Below, piece by piece: positions 27,126 to 40,757 of a stretch of 64,000 nucleotides of DNA. Made by a program: the position numbers and the translations under genes. Under the pieces are notes generated by a model, which did not search any database, had not been told where the DNA came from, and saw nothing but the letters and a program-made list of their open reading frames with translations. Each line of letters starts with the position of its first letter. The stretch's first letter is position 1. The stretch comes from Sphagnum magellanicum (lineage: Eukaryota > Streptophyta > Sphagnopsida > Sphagnales > Sphagnaceae): positions 7,756,038 to 7,820,037 of the forward strand of contig CM038923.1 of NCBI GenBank assembly GCA_021904315.1. The letters are read 5' to 3'.

Positions 27126-28138
27126 AAAACGTTTTAGCATGTGAAGTGATGGTTGGATGGTAAAAGCATTAGGTCATGGTTGAGAAGGTGAAGGTGTAAC
27201 CAAAAAGGAAGGCTCATAGAACACCCTCACAACTTCTGTTGAATTTCCCTTCAGATCAATGAGGATGACTCCTCTTGTCTGTATAGACAGACTTACAATT
27301 TCCTAATCAAAGTCCATAGTTTCTGCACCCTTAGCTCTGCTAATTCCCAAATGCAGGCGCACATCCAATGCTTCCAAAGACGCATTACCAAAATTCCTAC
27401 TAACCTCACTTTGACGCACGACTCTACAGACTCAGATCACCTTTTGTCCCTCTCCTTCTTCCATACCTAACCTTCCTTTGTCCTCCTCCCCTCAGATCAA
27501 GGAGCTGCCTTCTTGTAGTTGCTAACGCAGCGGAAGATAATCAGCAACCAGCAATCCTCCAGGCTCTCCTGAATTCTACCAAAATCTCCCTAGCTCTCTG
27601 TTCTACTCTCTTCCAAAAATCTCCTACCTCCTCACTATACAATTTTTTCCTTTGCTAGCACATTGTGCCCCTACCAAACTCTCCAGACCAGACCTCCATT
27701 GCCACTCTTTTCCTCCTCCTACCTCCCGCTTGCCTTCCCGATCGTGTCGTTCTACCTAGTCCTTCCTGCTCCTTTTTGTCCATCAATGCACCACCACACC
27801 TCCTCATCATTTGCGCCGCCATTGCCCTGTACACCCTCCTTCACACCCCAAACACAGACCTTCCATGCATCCCCATGCAACCATCATGGAGAGTTATCCG
27901 CCGCCAAAAATTAGGACAACTAATTATGCTCATGGCAAAGCCCAAGTCCCCACTGTGTTCACACTGTGAGCCACCCGTTTTCACGTTACAAAGGTTCAAA
28001 TCTCAATTTGGAGTTGTCATGAACATGATGTTGACAATCATGGGTTAGTTTTTGAATCCAAGCTTTTTTTGAGTGGTGGAATCATGGGTAAAAACTATGG
28101 ATTTGTCCATAGTTCAATTTAGACTTTTAAGAAAAAGA

Positions 28139-28169
<31 letters not shown>
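27126..28169. other. GC-richer island, probable retroelement relic ending in (ATT)n
   Basis: This kilobase stands out from the A/T-rich surroundings, with C-rich text at 27.4-27.9 kb. The left edge has a tRNA D-arm-like phrase near 27150-27170 (TGGATGGTAAAAGC). Near 27994-28005 the phrase GGTTCAAATCTC resembles a polymerase III B box. The right end runs into an (ATT)n microsatellite at about 28140-28169, as non-LTR elements often do. Plus-strand frames of 83 and 127 codons overlap at 27663-28048 but look like low-complexity Pro/Leu/Ser text. No reverse transcriptase motif is present. SINE or truncated LINE origin is an inference only. Confidence 0.3.
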
Positions 28170-31100
28170 GATAATTCAAATTTGAAAAAATAAATAGTAT
28201 TGCCATATTTTCAATCATCTTTGTCATAATGGACATGTACATGTCATTAGACAATTTAATCAAAACAAACACTAATAAACATATAGTCAAAATAAAATTA
28301 TTCAAATTTTTGGCCTAAACAGTTGGTATGTTTTGATTGAATCATCTTTGTCCAATGCTCTTATATAACTAATAATATGTCCATATTTAATGAGAAAACT
28401 AGTGTAAAACCTTTGATTTGTAGTAGAGCCATTACAAAACTTTGTTATTTCATAAGAATTAACCATAACTTTCATTACTTTTACCCTATTGATAGGATCC
28501 AATTGTGTTAAGGTCCATGGTTGCACATGGGAAAACTATTCACATTCAAATTGTTCATTTGCACCTTCACATTTGGGACATTGATATGACAAACTTTCAT
28601 GTGAAATGGAGCAAACCTATTTCAACTTGCAATTGCCATGGATTGTTTGACATTCATGGAATTGAGTTTTATTATTATCACCTTTTTGACTTCCCAAAAA
28701 TATTTGAAGATAGTCCTCCTTGCATTGAAGTAGGTCGCATGTTGCATCATAACCTCATCACTCCACACTACATAACAATCAAAGAAATAGCCTATGTTTT
28801 ATAAAAACTCCAAATTCAACATAAAAACATGTTGCATCAACAAAGTGTCATGCTCATTCTCTATTTGCCAAAACCACAATTATATATATATAGAAAATTA
28901 TATTATTCATTTTATGTTGTTCCAAAAATAATAATCAATATATGGAAAACTTCACCACACAGAAAACTACATGTGATGACAATGGTGATAATTAGGATGA
29001 TGAAGAAGATGATTAAGGTAATAAGGATGACAAAATTACTAGAAAAACAATTGGGGAAACAAGAAGATGAAGGTAATGAAAATGTTAATTAAAACAATGA
29101 ACATTAACAAACCATATATATGGGTCAAAACATTCTAGTAGGAGACAAAAATGCTATTGGGAGTCTTTGAAATTTTCAAACTATAATAGATATGTTTTTG
29201 TTTCAACATTTTAAAGTTTTGTTAATGATTCCTAGTTGTGTTAAACAACTTATATGAGTATTGAGGATCTAAAATTTAAAATTCATTAAACTTAATTTTG
29301 AGTTTGAATTTGAGTAAAGAACTCTTGAATTTGAACAATTGTTGCATTAAAAGTAGTTAATTTTGCAAAAGATTAAAGTACAAGAATCTTTTAATAAAAA
29401 TAATTTAGATGATAGTAACCTCCACTAAAAAATCATTCACAATTTAAAAGTTATTAAATCTAAATGTTTTAGAAGTTTAAAATATGTTTCAAAATCTCAA
29501 ATTTTCAAGAGTCCTTTACCACATGTAAATGAAGTGTAATGTGCATGATAGATAAAACAAAGTTGTATTTTATGATACAAGAAACTAATCCCTAAATTAA
29601 TTATTATACTTTGGTATGATTCGAACTTATGATAAATTTTCAAATGAAATGCAAAATCAAGCAAAATTAACACATTTTGAAAAACTCATATTTATTCAAC
29701 AATGAATAACACAAAACATGTGATATATTAAGGCAATTATACGTATTTTTAACAACAAGTTGCAAAAGATTTCATTCAACTATTCCTTTATATGAAAAAG
29801 TAAAAAGGACTAAAAAATAATTCACAATCTTTTTATAATGTAATCCCATTGCCTATTGTTAACATCTTTTGACCCACTATATATATTGAAAAACATATTA
29901 TTAAAGTTTTAAATGCTTAACGATTTATAAAATTTATGAAAATCCCAATCATGTCCCAAGATGCCTTTAGAAAATATGTTGAATATGGGCATCCTTTTTA
30001 TAAAAACATTTGATATCATTACACATTTTGCATCAAATACTAGGTGTGTCATATTTAAAATGAAATTCTAAAATAAAAAAGTTTCCATATAAAATCAATA
30101 AATCTTAGAGAAAAAACCTGAAATTTCTTTAAAATGCAACTTATGATCAACAAATGGTGTTAAAAAGATTTATTTGCATTCAAAATGATTTTGAAACTTG
30201 TGCTTGAGTTTTTAATTTCATTGTTGTACCTTCACTATTGGTCATAAACTATTCATAGAAACTTTAAAATCATGTGTTAAAATTTGATGCAATAAATATA
30301 TAATTATTGAAATTGTGTTTCAATTTTAAAAAATTGACTTTGCAAATACACAACCTTTTTGGGGTGAAACATGAGTCGAAAACAAAGACTTTGCACATTT
30401 ATAACTCTCATGATTTATAGTGAAGCCAATTGTTATGTGTATGTATACATTACACCAATATCATAGATTTACAATTACATATATGATTATGTTTGTTGTT
30501 AGATGTGACATACATGAATACATGACATCATAGTCTAGTCAAACATGTCATTTTTACCATGGCATTTACAATAATATCCATGTGAATGTCATTTTTCATG
30601 GTTGTAATTTAAAGGGAAAACATCCAACTGATTATTATGATATAGATTATTATTATTCATAACATTGGTATTTTATTTTCATAAATCCTAGTTGTGAAAG
30701 TTGTTAACCACAAGGATTTTTTTTTTTTCAATTTTCTATTGGAGGTTGGATTGTTAATAGTAAGCATTCCAAGAGGAATTTAACAATAAATGACAATTTA
30801 TTGTTATAACATATAAAAAATAAAATCCTTTTATAGTCTGGCGACCAGGATAAACATTTAGGGAAACTAACCCAAAAACAATTACACACACACACACACA
30901 CATTTTACATTCTTAAAATATAGGGACTATGACAATGTAAAATAAAGAATAATAAATTAATAATAATTACATTGCAATATATTCCATGGTCAAAATCATC
31001 ATCCAATTTAATTATAATCACGTAGGTCAATTTAATATCAATTATAAGAAAAAACAAAACTTTCAATTACATAGTTGTAAACCAAATCTTTAAACAATTA

Positions 31101-34100
31101 ATCACACACCAATTTTTAGCAAAAGCAAGATTGGGTGGACCCACAAGCAATGTCACACTAAATTTGATTGAACTTGTCAAAATTTAAGAAACTATAAAAA
31201 ATAAAAATAAACAAGGGTTTATTAGCTTTTTTAATGAATATATTTACCATGTTTCATAAATTTTGAAACTTTTAATGAAATACAAAATATTTTGAATTTT
31301 GATGTTCCTAATCATCGCATTTGCAAAAAGTTTCAAGAAAGTAATGGTATTTACTAATGTAGAACTAAAAGTAATTAGAAAGATTGTATGATGAATGAAT
31401 TGTTTAATAGTAGCATGGAAAAATATTATAATAGACCAAAAAAAAAGATTTATCCATTTGGATCATGTATCGTGGATATAAAAATAATAAAGTCCAAAAT
31501 GGGTGAAAGTACAATTAAAATTCTTTCATGCTTTCCGATGAACTTATCTATTTCCCAAAAATGGGAAGTAATTCAATATTAAAACTGAACAATAAATAAC
31601 TTAAAGTGGTCAATCAAATTTTGTGCATGGGTATTTCGAAATAAAATATTGAATTGAACATATATATAATGGTTAACACATTTAGAATATTTTACAAAAA
31701 AAAGATACCATAAAAACTGTATATTCCATTTTCTAATTGTTAAAACATACTTAACACATGTTTTTAAAACAATTCACATTGCAAAAAAATGATTTACAAA
31801 TACTTGCATTATAATCAAGTAGATAAGTAAGTTTTAATTTGAAAATTAATGTACAATATTGATTAATTATATTATCTTTGATCAACGAAGTAAGAAAAAA
31901 GACATATAATATATTTATGACAAGTTTTGTTGTTTAACCCAATTATTTTCAATCTATGTTTTTAACCTAATTAAATTTGTTCCATACTTGTAATCAATCT
32001 ATGTTTCAAAATAAGGTTGAATTGAATATTTTTCTTGCATATTATGTGATCTTATTTTGGATTATTGTGATGAGTGAAAACATATTTAAGTGGACTTTTT
32101 AAAACTATCACAATCGCAATATTGTAGGTGAATTAGAAATTTAAAGGTATAAACAAGATAAAGTGAACAATTTTTTTAAAAAAAATTTCTACTTACAAAA
32201 TAGACATAAAATAGTAACAAAACCTATAATAAAATTATCATACATTGAATGTTTTTACATGAATGATCAAACATAAATTAATTCTTCACTATTGGGCATT
32301 AGTTTAAAGAATTTCAAATAGATTTTTCAAAATACAAATAATGTTTAAATTTTGCTTTTTGAAGTGTGGAATTTTGTAAACTACATTTCAAATAGGATTT
32401 TTTAATTAAAAAATACAATTATTTAAAACTGACCTTTTTTTATTGTGAAATATCTTTATAAAACATTTTTTTAGTCTTTTTTTTTGTAAATGAAATTTCA
32501 AGATTTTTTGAACTTAAATTTCAACTTTGTGATTTGAAGGATGGGCTAGAAAGTGGCGGCGTTGGCTCCCCTTGTCACCTCATTATTCCCTTTTTCATTC
32601 TTCTAGGTCATCTAACTATTACTTTTTTTGTTTCAGTATTCATGGGTAATTGGTCCTATTTTGTTGTTAATTAATTTGAGGATTGATTTCACTTTTGAGT
32701 AACTAGTTTTGACGTGTGTTGCCATTTTATTTTTAGTTTTAAAAAAAAAAGGCCACCATTTTTTTTCTTCTATTTTTACATTTTTTGGAGCCACCTTGGT
32801 TTTTTTTAAAAAAAATCCTTAGAAAAACACTAACCTTAACCTTAAATAAATAAATATCATTAAGTATTTGTGTCAAAGTTCACAACCATGATTTTTCCAT
32901 CCATTCAATGGGGATACTTTTTGCGTACTTGCAAATCATATTTGTTTTCAATTTTTTGAAAATACATTTTTAGAAATGTTAGAAAGAGGACACAAGGTTT
33001 CTTTTTATTGTACTTGCACCCATTTTGATGCTACTTTATTGTTTTCATATGCAAAATGTATGATACAAAATGAAAATGCATTTGTAGTAGTACGTTTGTG
33101 TTCACTTTAACACGCTTACACCTCTTAAAATCATATTCAATAGTAACATTGTCAAATCTTTAATTATTTATGTTATAATACACTTTAGTGGGAAGCATAT
33201 TGGAAAATATGAATGTGTTTGGAAACAAAAAGTGGATTCATAAAGACTTTTGAAATTATACATTGTCTTGATAACATAGTAAAAATTTGACGTGTAATTT
33301 TTTAAAAATGACATTAGTAAGGTCAATTTATTTTCTTTAAAAAAAAATGATAACATCAAATGAGGCATTGAAAGGTAAGATGCAATATTAAAACTTTCCT
33401 TCTAAACAAAATCTGACTTTTTTGGCTTGAATATTGCATTATTAGGTTTTATTAACAAATTTCTCATTCAAAATTTTATATTGTTACATTGGTTTTTTTA
33501 ACCAAGTATATGTCTAGCCATGTACACACTTGTGTTACTCATATTTTCTAATGAAAGCATAGAGGAATGTACATTGGATGTGTAAGTTGTTACTTATCAT
33601 ATTGTAAACATTTTAACATATATAAAAAATAAACTTTGACAAGGTGAAAAATGAATCACCTAACCATGCTTTTACTAAATGTTATGTGTTATTAATTTAA
33701 ATTAGGCTTGCTTTTGCTATGGTTTGTCCTAAATTGTATGCATTATGGAAAATCCTTGGTCATGGTAGTCATTGTGCCCATGTTACAAGCACACATAATC
33801 AAATTAATAAAACATGAACATGTACCATAATCATGTGGTCACAATGATGATTAAAGATAGTTGATCATGCATAACTATATGAGGCATGTGATTAGTATAT
33901 GATTAAATTTGGAACATAGTTGTAAATTGTTTTGATCATGGATCCTAAAATTTGACATAATGATATGTTTAGTTTCTAAGTTTTGCTTATGAAATAAAGA
34001 CTATGCATTGGTGTAAGATTTGAACATAAAACTTTTGCTCAAATTTGACCCAATGTTGACATGGTTATTATGTATGCATATGAAGGATGGGCATGTTCAA

Positions 34101-34362
34101 GGACAAGACAAAGTATCATGGGGAGAACTAAATGGGTTTGGCAAAATTAAGAACTCAACAATGAATAAGAACCATAAATTTTTTATTGATGGAACAAGGC
34201 ATGATACAAAGCTAAGTTTGAAATAGTATAGTAGGAGGGCACAACTTGTGTTGGCAAGATCAAGGAATCAAATTTTTATGACCTATAATTTTACTTTTTT
34301 TAAATTAAAAAAATATTTATCAATATCTTTAAAATAATGATCAATATTTAAAAAACCTATGT
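28170..34362. other. AT-rich gene-free DNA
   Basis: No supported gene. A 99-codon plus-strand frame (28505-28804) has unusually normal composition, rich in His, Ile, Phe and Trp, and could be a transposon protein fragment, but no family is recognised. A (CA)n microsatellite occupies 30884-30901. The remainder is A/T-rich with no terminal repeats seen. Confidence 0.45.
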
Positions 34363-34539
34363 CAATTAAGCCTTCCAAAAACTTTTGCCAACTAGACCTT
34401 TAAAAAGTTTCATCAACTAGACCTTTTAAAAACTTACGCTAGTTGAGCCTTTTAAAGCTTGTGCCAATTAGACTTTCTAAATAGTTAGATCAACTAAATC
34501 TTCTAGAAACTTTCACCGATTGAGCCTTCTAGAACATTC
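34363..34539. repeat. Minisatellite, about 7 units of 25-28 bp
   Basis: Each unit contains an AA[C/T]TA[G/A]-like word followed by CCTT and a short A-rich or T-rich run, for example AACTAGACCTTTTAAAAACTT. Units are well diverged, so the array is old. Confidence 0.8.
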
Positions 34540-35459
34540 TAATCACATTCCATAAATATTTAATAAAAAATTCCTTCATGTTTATTGGCCATGACAATTA
34601 CTAATTAGTTTTAAATTAACATAATTGATCACAAAAAAATTCAATTAATTTCATTTGGATTCATGAAATGAAGATGTGCCATTCATTTTGAAAATTTTAC
34701 TTTGAAGTCTAATATAGTCCTTCAAATTTCCTCCTTTTAAAGTTTTTTTGGGCATGATAAAATTCTAAATGTATTATTAATTTGAGTGTGGAATATATGA
34801 AAATAGATTTAACATTTAAATTCGACTAATTCATTTGATTAATGTGTCATACTAATGTAAGTTGGCCAAGCTTCCATTAAATTACATCACACTTGCTCAA
34901 AATGGCACATCTATTTCCCATCAACCAAGGTATGAATTATGAACTATAATTAAATAGCTTAAATGAGTAAAAATTTGAGTAAGAAGGTTGTGATTTCTGC
35001 CTATTTTAATATGATGATTTACATTGAGATTGAGCTTCAGAATTATTAGCTTGTGTATCTTCTCATTTTTAAAATTAAGATTTTCTTTTTTCTTGGCAAG
35101 TTTGCATATTTTTCGCTTGTCTGCATTAGAAAATTGTTTTTTTCTTTTCTAGTAGATAATAGCCAAGAGTAAAGAAGGGTACTTAATTAAAATTTTTTTT
35201 CCCCCACTTTCATATCTGATATTTATAGCCAAAATTGGCTAAATATTATTTTAGATGATCAATTTTTTTTCTTCATTAAATTAAAAGAAAGTTATAAAAA
35301 TTTATAAATTAGAAAAAAAAACATTCACATAAATTTATAAATTAAAAAAAAGACACTGAGATGCCATGGTTGAGGATTCATCCAAAATGAAATCAATTGA
35401 ACCACTCACTCACTAACTAACTTACTCACCTGTCACCACCTTGAGCACCATGGATGGAT
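34540..35459. other. AT-rich DNA without features
   Basis: Nothing recognisable. A/T-rich text continues to the compositional change at about 35.4 kb. Confidence 0.5.
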
Positions 35460-35557
35460 GAGCATCCATGATTATTTTGACATATTTCGGATGTGAGGAT
35501 GGTCTGGATGAGGACCCATGATTATTTCGACATATTTGGATGTGAGGATGGTCTGGA
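35460..35557. repeat. Tandem duplication, 2 units of about 50 bp
   Basis: Two near-identical copies share the phrases CATGATTATTT, GACATATTT and GGATGTGAGGATGGTCTGGA. Divergence is only a few bases, so the duplication is fairly recent. Confidence 0.85.
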
Positions 35558-35697
35558 TGAAATGAAGTCACCTTCTAAAATTTTGTTTTTTTGGGGCACA
35601 AGACAACAAAGTCAAGTTCTACCCCAAATTTTTTTTAAAAAATAAATAAATTGTTACATGCAAAATCATTAGGTCACCTTCTTCTCTGCTGCTGATA

Positions 35698-36848
35698 GAA
35701 TCTTCTTCTTCTTCTGTGAAAAGAAAGAAGAAGGACGGATGAATGGACAGAGGATGTTGCCTCCAAGGTTCCAACTCGTTCATCATCACCAAACAAACGA
35801 CCGGACCAGACCAGACCAAGACCACACCCACAGTGGTGGCATGCATGCACATTCTAGTAACCGAGGGGCTAATCGCGGTTGTTGTTGTTGTAGATTCGGA
35901 ACCCACTCGGGAGGCCTTTCCTTCCTTCCTTCCTTCCTCTTTTCTTGGTTGCCAACAACAAGAGCAAATGTATGTCGGATTGGGTTGGTAAAAATTGACC
36001 CCAATTTTGACAATAGAAGAAGAAGGAAGAAGAAGAAGAAGAAGAAGAAGAAAGAAGACCCCCCAATCTTGACTAGAGACCAAGAATTTGGACCCCCCTC
36101 CACCACCACCCCCCCCCTTTTCTACACACGACATAGCATAACATCATCACAAGTCCGTGTTCATCTGGGGGCCCGGGGGTGAGGGAGGGATTTTTGATGA
36201 TGTGAGGAAGGAATGAGTGTTGAATGAGCTGAAACTTCTTCTTCTTCGTCGTCTTCTACTACCACTACTACATGATGTAGTTGTATTGCCTGTACAATAA
36301 TTATGTATAATATATATATATATATAAAACTTATGGCATTTTTTGTTGGACGGAAATGCCCAATTCTGAACTACATGTATAATAAGGAAGTACCTTTTTT
36401 CCTTTACCATGCAAGCTTTAAAAATATGCGTCTTTCTTCTTGTCCAAGAATCATTTGGTGTCTTTCGCTCATCCCAAATATTTATCTTATCGAGAGAGAA
36501 AGAGAGAGTGTAGGTTACTTACTTAATTTTTTTGGGGGGTTTTTTGCCCCTATTTTATTTATGATATCCAGAATTATTTGGCAGATTTTTTCAACAAAAG
36601 AGAGGAAAAATTAGTTGAATTTTTATAACTGTAAAGAATTTTTTGGGATGAAAAAAAACATTAAAATTTTCGGGAAAAAACACACTGAAACAAAAAAAAT
36701 TCAGAGTTTTTTTCCCCCCCCCCCCCCCTCTATTTCTTTCTTCCAAGAAGAAGAAGAAGAAGAAGAAGAGGGAAAGAAAAGTATACACCAAAATAAAGTC
36801 TAGGAATTTTGATTTTTCCCCTCCCAACTAAAAGCCAATCAATCATTA

Positions 36849-36879
<31 letters not shown>
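35698..36879. repeat. Microsatellite cluster (CTT/GAA, TA, poly-C, ATT)
   Basis: The stretch includes a CTT run near 35701-35714, a CTTC run near 35918-35938, a GAA run at 36016-36057, TA at 36310-36326, fifteen consecutive C at 36714-36728, GAA near 36745-36770 and ATT at 36850-36879. These repeats create open frames full of poly-Ser, poly-Leu, poly-Phe or poly-Glu on both strands, none of which is a credible gene. Confidence 0.85.
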
Positions 36880-36959
36880 GAAATACTTGGTTGATTTAAA
36901 GATATAGAAACCAATAATATATAATATAAAATATATTTAGGTGTTTTTTTAGGTGCACC

Positions 36960-37412
36960 ATAACATTATTATTATTATTATTGTTAGTGATTAAACTTTT
37001 CCAGCTGAACTGAATTGAACCAATTGCATAGCCTACTACTCAAAAGAATAAAATGTTCTAACTTACTTAGACCACTCACCAACAAATTGTACAACAAGGA
37101 AGGAAGGAAGGAAGAAGGTGGGAAGGGGGTGGGGTTGGGGTTTTCAGGCTATGGTGGTGTATTAGGTCATCCTCTGAAATATAAGGAGTTGTGTACCTAC
37201 TCACCCACCAACCCATTGCTTGCCAAAGTTGTGTCACATATGGTCTTCTTTTGTTGAACTATCCTCCCCAAATGCCCACCACTAACTAGGTAGGTATACT
37301 TGGCAAACCGTTTTTGAAATCATCTCCACCACTTGGTGGCCCCTTTACATGCACCCATCATGATGGCATGCATGAAAAAACTAGTCTTCCTAAATGCATT
37401 GACAATCCTTGA
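36960..37412. other. Non-coding spacer between repeats
   Basis: A short ATT run lies near 36967-36981 and GGAA repeats near 37096-37115. No gene is visible. Confidence 0.5.
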
Positions 37413-37850
37413 TATGGTCTCTCAATGCTCATGTTCCCTGGCTAGGTTGGCCATTTGTTAATCCCATTAATCCCTATAGTCTCTTGGTGGTCACATTCCC
37501 TTGCTAGGTTGGCCATTTGCTAATCCTATGATCTCTTGGTGTTCACATTCCCTTGCTAGGTTGGCCATTTGCTAATCCTATGATCTCTTGGTGTTCACAT
37601 TCCCTTGCTAGGTTGGCCATTTGGTAATCCTGGCTATGGTCTCTCGGTGTTCACATTCCCTTGCTACGTTGGCCATTTGGTAATCTTGGCTATGGTCTTT
37701 TGGTGCTCACATTCCCTTCCTAGGTTGGCCGTTTGTTAATCCTTGCTATGGTCTCTCGGTGCACACATTCCCTTGCTAGGATGGCCATTTGTTAATCCTT
37801 GCTACAGTGTCATGGTGCTCACATTCCCTTGCTAGGTTGGCCGTTTGTTG
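37413..37850. repeat. Minisatellite, 8 units of about 52-60 bp
   Basis: Eight head-to-tail units share CACATTCCCTTGCTAGG followed by TTGGCC[A/G]TTTG and TAATCC. Units differ by scattered substitutions and small length changes after TAATCC. Units 2-4 are the most alike, consistent with local expansion. The array is not coding; an ATG-less frame runs out of its right end only by chance. Confidence 0.9.
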
Positions 37851-39561
37851 CAAGGGGGCATCCCCCTAGCCCAAAATATGTCCATGCATGGAAGAAAGGG
37901 AAAAAAAATGTATGCTTGGTCAACAAGGATGTGCCTATCTATATGTGCATAGATAGGGTTGATACCTTACATGGATGGAAATGATGTTCAAATGCTGCAA
38001 AATACACCATGTGAAAGATGTAATAATACATGTATGATAAATTTCATGGAAACTATGTTTGGGGATACGTGCGACAACGGGACATGTGTAAAATATGGGG
38101 ACTAAAGAGGGGAAGGTGTGCAACATAAGGGCGGAGGTCAATGGGCAAGCCGTGATGAGAGACTTGGGAAACAATAATCAAGGAGGACGGTCATTACATT
38201 TAGAAATTGTTTTCGTATATAATTTAGTATAGTAAATGTGTTCTCACCTTCTTCAATAGAAGAGTTATGTTTATAAAGGTGAAAGTTTCCTCCCAAATGT
38301 CACCCTTAGTTACATTTTGTCATCCCTTTCATTGGCCTCGAGTGGACCGTTGTCCCTTGAATGAATTGAGTCCAATTTAATTAATTAAAGTAGATCCATT
38401 TTTCTCTTCTTTTGGGGGAGCAAAGAGAGGAGCAAGTCTTTTTGTTGAGCAAAAGGTAGAAAGAAAAGTATGAAGAATGGTTCATAGTCATAAAGTCGCC
38501 TTACAGACTACTAAACGGCCACTTTAGATGAGGGTCCAAGGTTCAGGGTTCAATGAAATAGAGAAAATCCTATTGGATGAGAGCCATAAAAATTGGACCC
38601 AAGGTCTTTATTCAGATGAGAGACCAAGGCCACCTAAACCTACATGGCACCACTTTTGAGAGAGAATTAATTTGGTTTGAACCCAAAAGAAAAAGAGCTT
38701 AAAAGGGGGGAGTTCATGATTTGAAAAACCAAGATGCAAACTAGAGTCCAAGGCCCCGTTCAACTCAAGGATTCAATTTGCTTCAAATGGGTCCAAATTG
38801 GTCCCTAGGAATTTGGACCCTGGACCCCATCTAACTCAAGTGGGCCTAAGGCCCCCCTTTCCAAAGCTAGACAAACACCAAAGAACGTTACAACATAACA
38901 TAGTATGGTTTTCCCTATGGCAATAAGCATTACTATAGGCTTTTATGGCATTAAGATCATGACACATGCGAGAGATAAACTTCATGGTTTCAACCAATTT
39001 AATTAAAATGTTAAAATATGTGTGGTATATTTATCATAATTTATTACTATCACATCTCTCACACTACTAATGTCAAAACTACCATCATCATAAACATCAC
39101 AAATATTTTGACATTGAGATGAATGAATGAATGAATGAATGAAAACCCACAAAAGTCTTTTTTCCCTCACACATGTGTCGGAAAACATGTGTACTAAACC
39201 TTACTAACCACTCTTGGAAAAACAAATATTTTGTTGCACCTTATACAAGTTGAATGCAAATGATAAAGTCTAGTGAAAGGGAGGGGGGTAAGGGGAGTGG
39301 AGGGGGTGGGTGCAATTTCCAAAGCTGGACAAAGCTGGAAGATGAGTAGAAATGAGAGAGAGAGAGAGAGTACTATACTACTAGGACTTGAGAACTTTAG
39401 GCTAGTTTCTCAAGTAGAGAAAAGCAATAGAAACCACTACACAAAAATGTCTATCATGGAGAGTAACATGCAAAAGATGTGGATATATATATATGCATAA
39501 GTTATTTACATTGGCCTTATGATTTGGTCTCTAATAATGCTTGGGTTGTAAGATGTGACGA
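37851..39561. other. Gene-free spacer
   Basis: No gene or RNA could be supported. A (GAAT)n run lies near 39119-39141, and a short GA run at about 39354-39370. The text near 38.5-38.9 kb repeats GGACC/GGTCC-type phrases loosely but does not resolve into units. Confidence 0.5.
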
Positions 39562-39618
39562 TTGGGTTGTGACTCACCCGTTGGGTTGTGACTCACTCGT
39601 TGGGTTGTGACCATGTGA
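39562..39618. repeat. 19-bp tandem repeat, 3 units
   Basis: Units TTGGGTTGTGACTCACCCG at 39562-39580, a one-base variant at 39581-39599 and a diverged third copy to 39618. A looser related word precedes them near 39540. Confidence 0.85.
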
Positions 39619-40757
39619 GTGGTAATCAACATAAAACATTCAACTAGACTCAAAAAAGAAAAGAAAAGAAAAGGAAGGGAAAAAAAAAGGCCATTATCTT
39701 TTTTCTTCAGGTCACACATTACTCATTACAACAAGAGAAACCGAACGAGTAGGTAAGTAGTCCAAAGTGGCAAGGATATGGGCATGTAAGCTTTAAGCTG
39801 GATGATTTCAATAACAGACGAGAATCTCATGCTCATCATCATGCTGGACTCGTTTTTTGTCATAGAAGAGAGAGAGAAAGAAAGAAAGAAAGAAAAAAAA
39901 AAGCTGGTCATGGGTTGTGGTTGTCCTCCTCCTCTTTCCTCCTCAAGAAGAGAGGGCCAAAAAGGATGACCTCATTTAAAAATAGACTAAAAAATCACAA
40001 AAATTATTTAATTTTTGGATTTTGTAAAAATTGGATTACCTTGGGTAGGCAACAAACTCATTGAGTCAGTAGGTGATTGGTTGAAGGGGTTGTTTTTTGT
40101 ATATGGGCAGGCACAAATGTGTTGTAAGTATGTCCCAACCAACTCCCTTCTCTCCTCCTCTCACCGCCCTCTCCTCTCCTCTCCTCTCCCAAAAACATTT
40201 ATGTAAGTTGATCTTAAAAACACTCCTTGCTTTGACAGATTGGGTCTGAACTCGGTCCCCAATTTTTGCCAATAATTGGGCGTTCTCACAATTTATTGGC
40301 GCGAAGCATACACATACATTACATACCATGAAATCACACATTTTCAACACTAACTTTGGTTGGATAAGTCAAAGAGTATATAAGTGTCAGGGAATACCAT
40401 GAATCTTGCAGTGTTCCAGGCTGGTTTCACGACGCTCCCTCGCGCACCACTCGCCTTCCCCCCCCCTCCTTCTCTTGCACCCATGTTGCTCTCAACCTTA
40501 TGACAACTAAAGTGCCATTTGTCCGTCTGGTGGGTATGATTGATCAGCTTAACAGCCAGCCAGCAAGCAAGCAGCCCAGCAACTACGGAAGCACCACCTC
40601 ACTCCTCTCCCTCTTCCTCCTCCATCTCCTCCAATGATCATGTTGAAATTGTGTCAGTCACACAAAATGTTTGGTCATGAAGGGTTTTTGTGTAAGTAGT
40701 CAGCAGCCAAAAATTTGCCATCATGAAAATAACTAAGTACCTCATACAGAATCCAAT

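Noticed and set aside
28505-28804. 99-codon plus-strand frame of ordinary composition
   Set aside because: No known family or repeat evidence, and it sits in decayed AT-rich DNA. Mentioned only within the description of that region.
34510-34530. GATTGAGCC word resembling part of miR171
   Set aside because: Only nine bases match, and it is one unit of the 26-bp minisatellite, with no foldback precursor.
35619-36410. Several overlapping frames of 65-171 codons on both strands
   Set aside because: They run through CTT, GAA, GT, CCTT and poly-C tracts, giving poly-Ser, poly-Leu, poly-Phe and poly-Gly text. Both strands are open at once, which is typical of microsatellites rather than genes.
40374-40400. 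TATATAAG word resembling a TATA box
   Set aside because: No open frame, splice pattern or structured RNA follows within the next kilobase.
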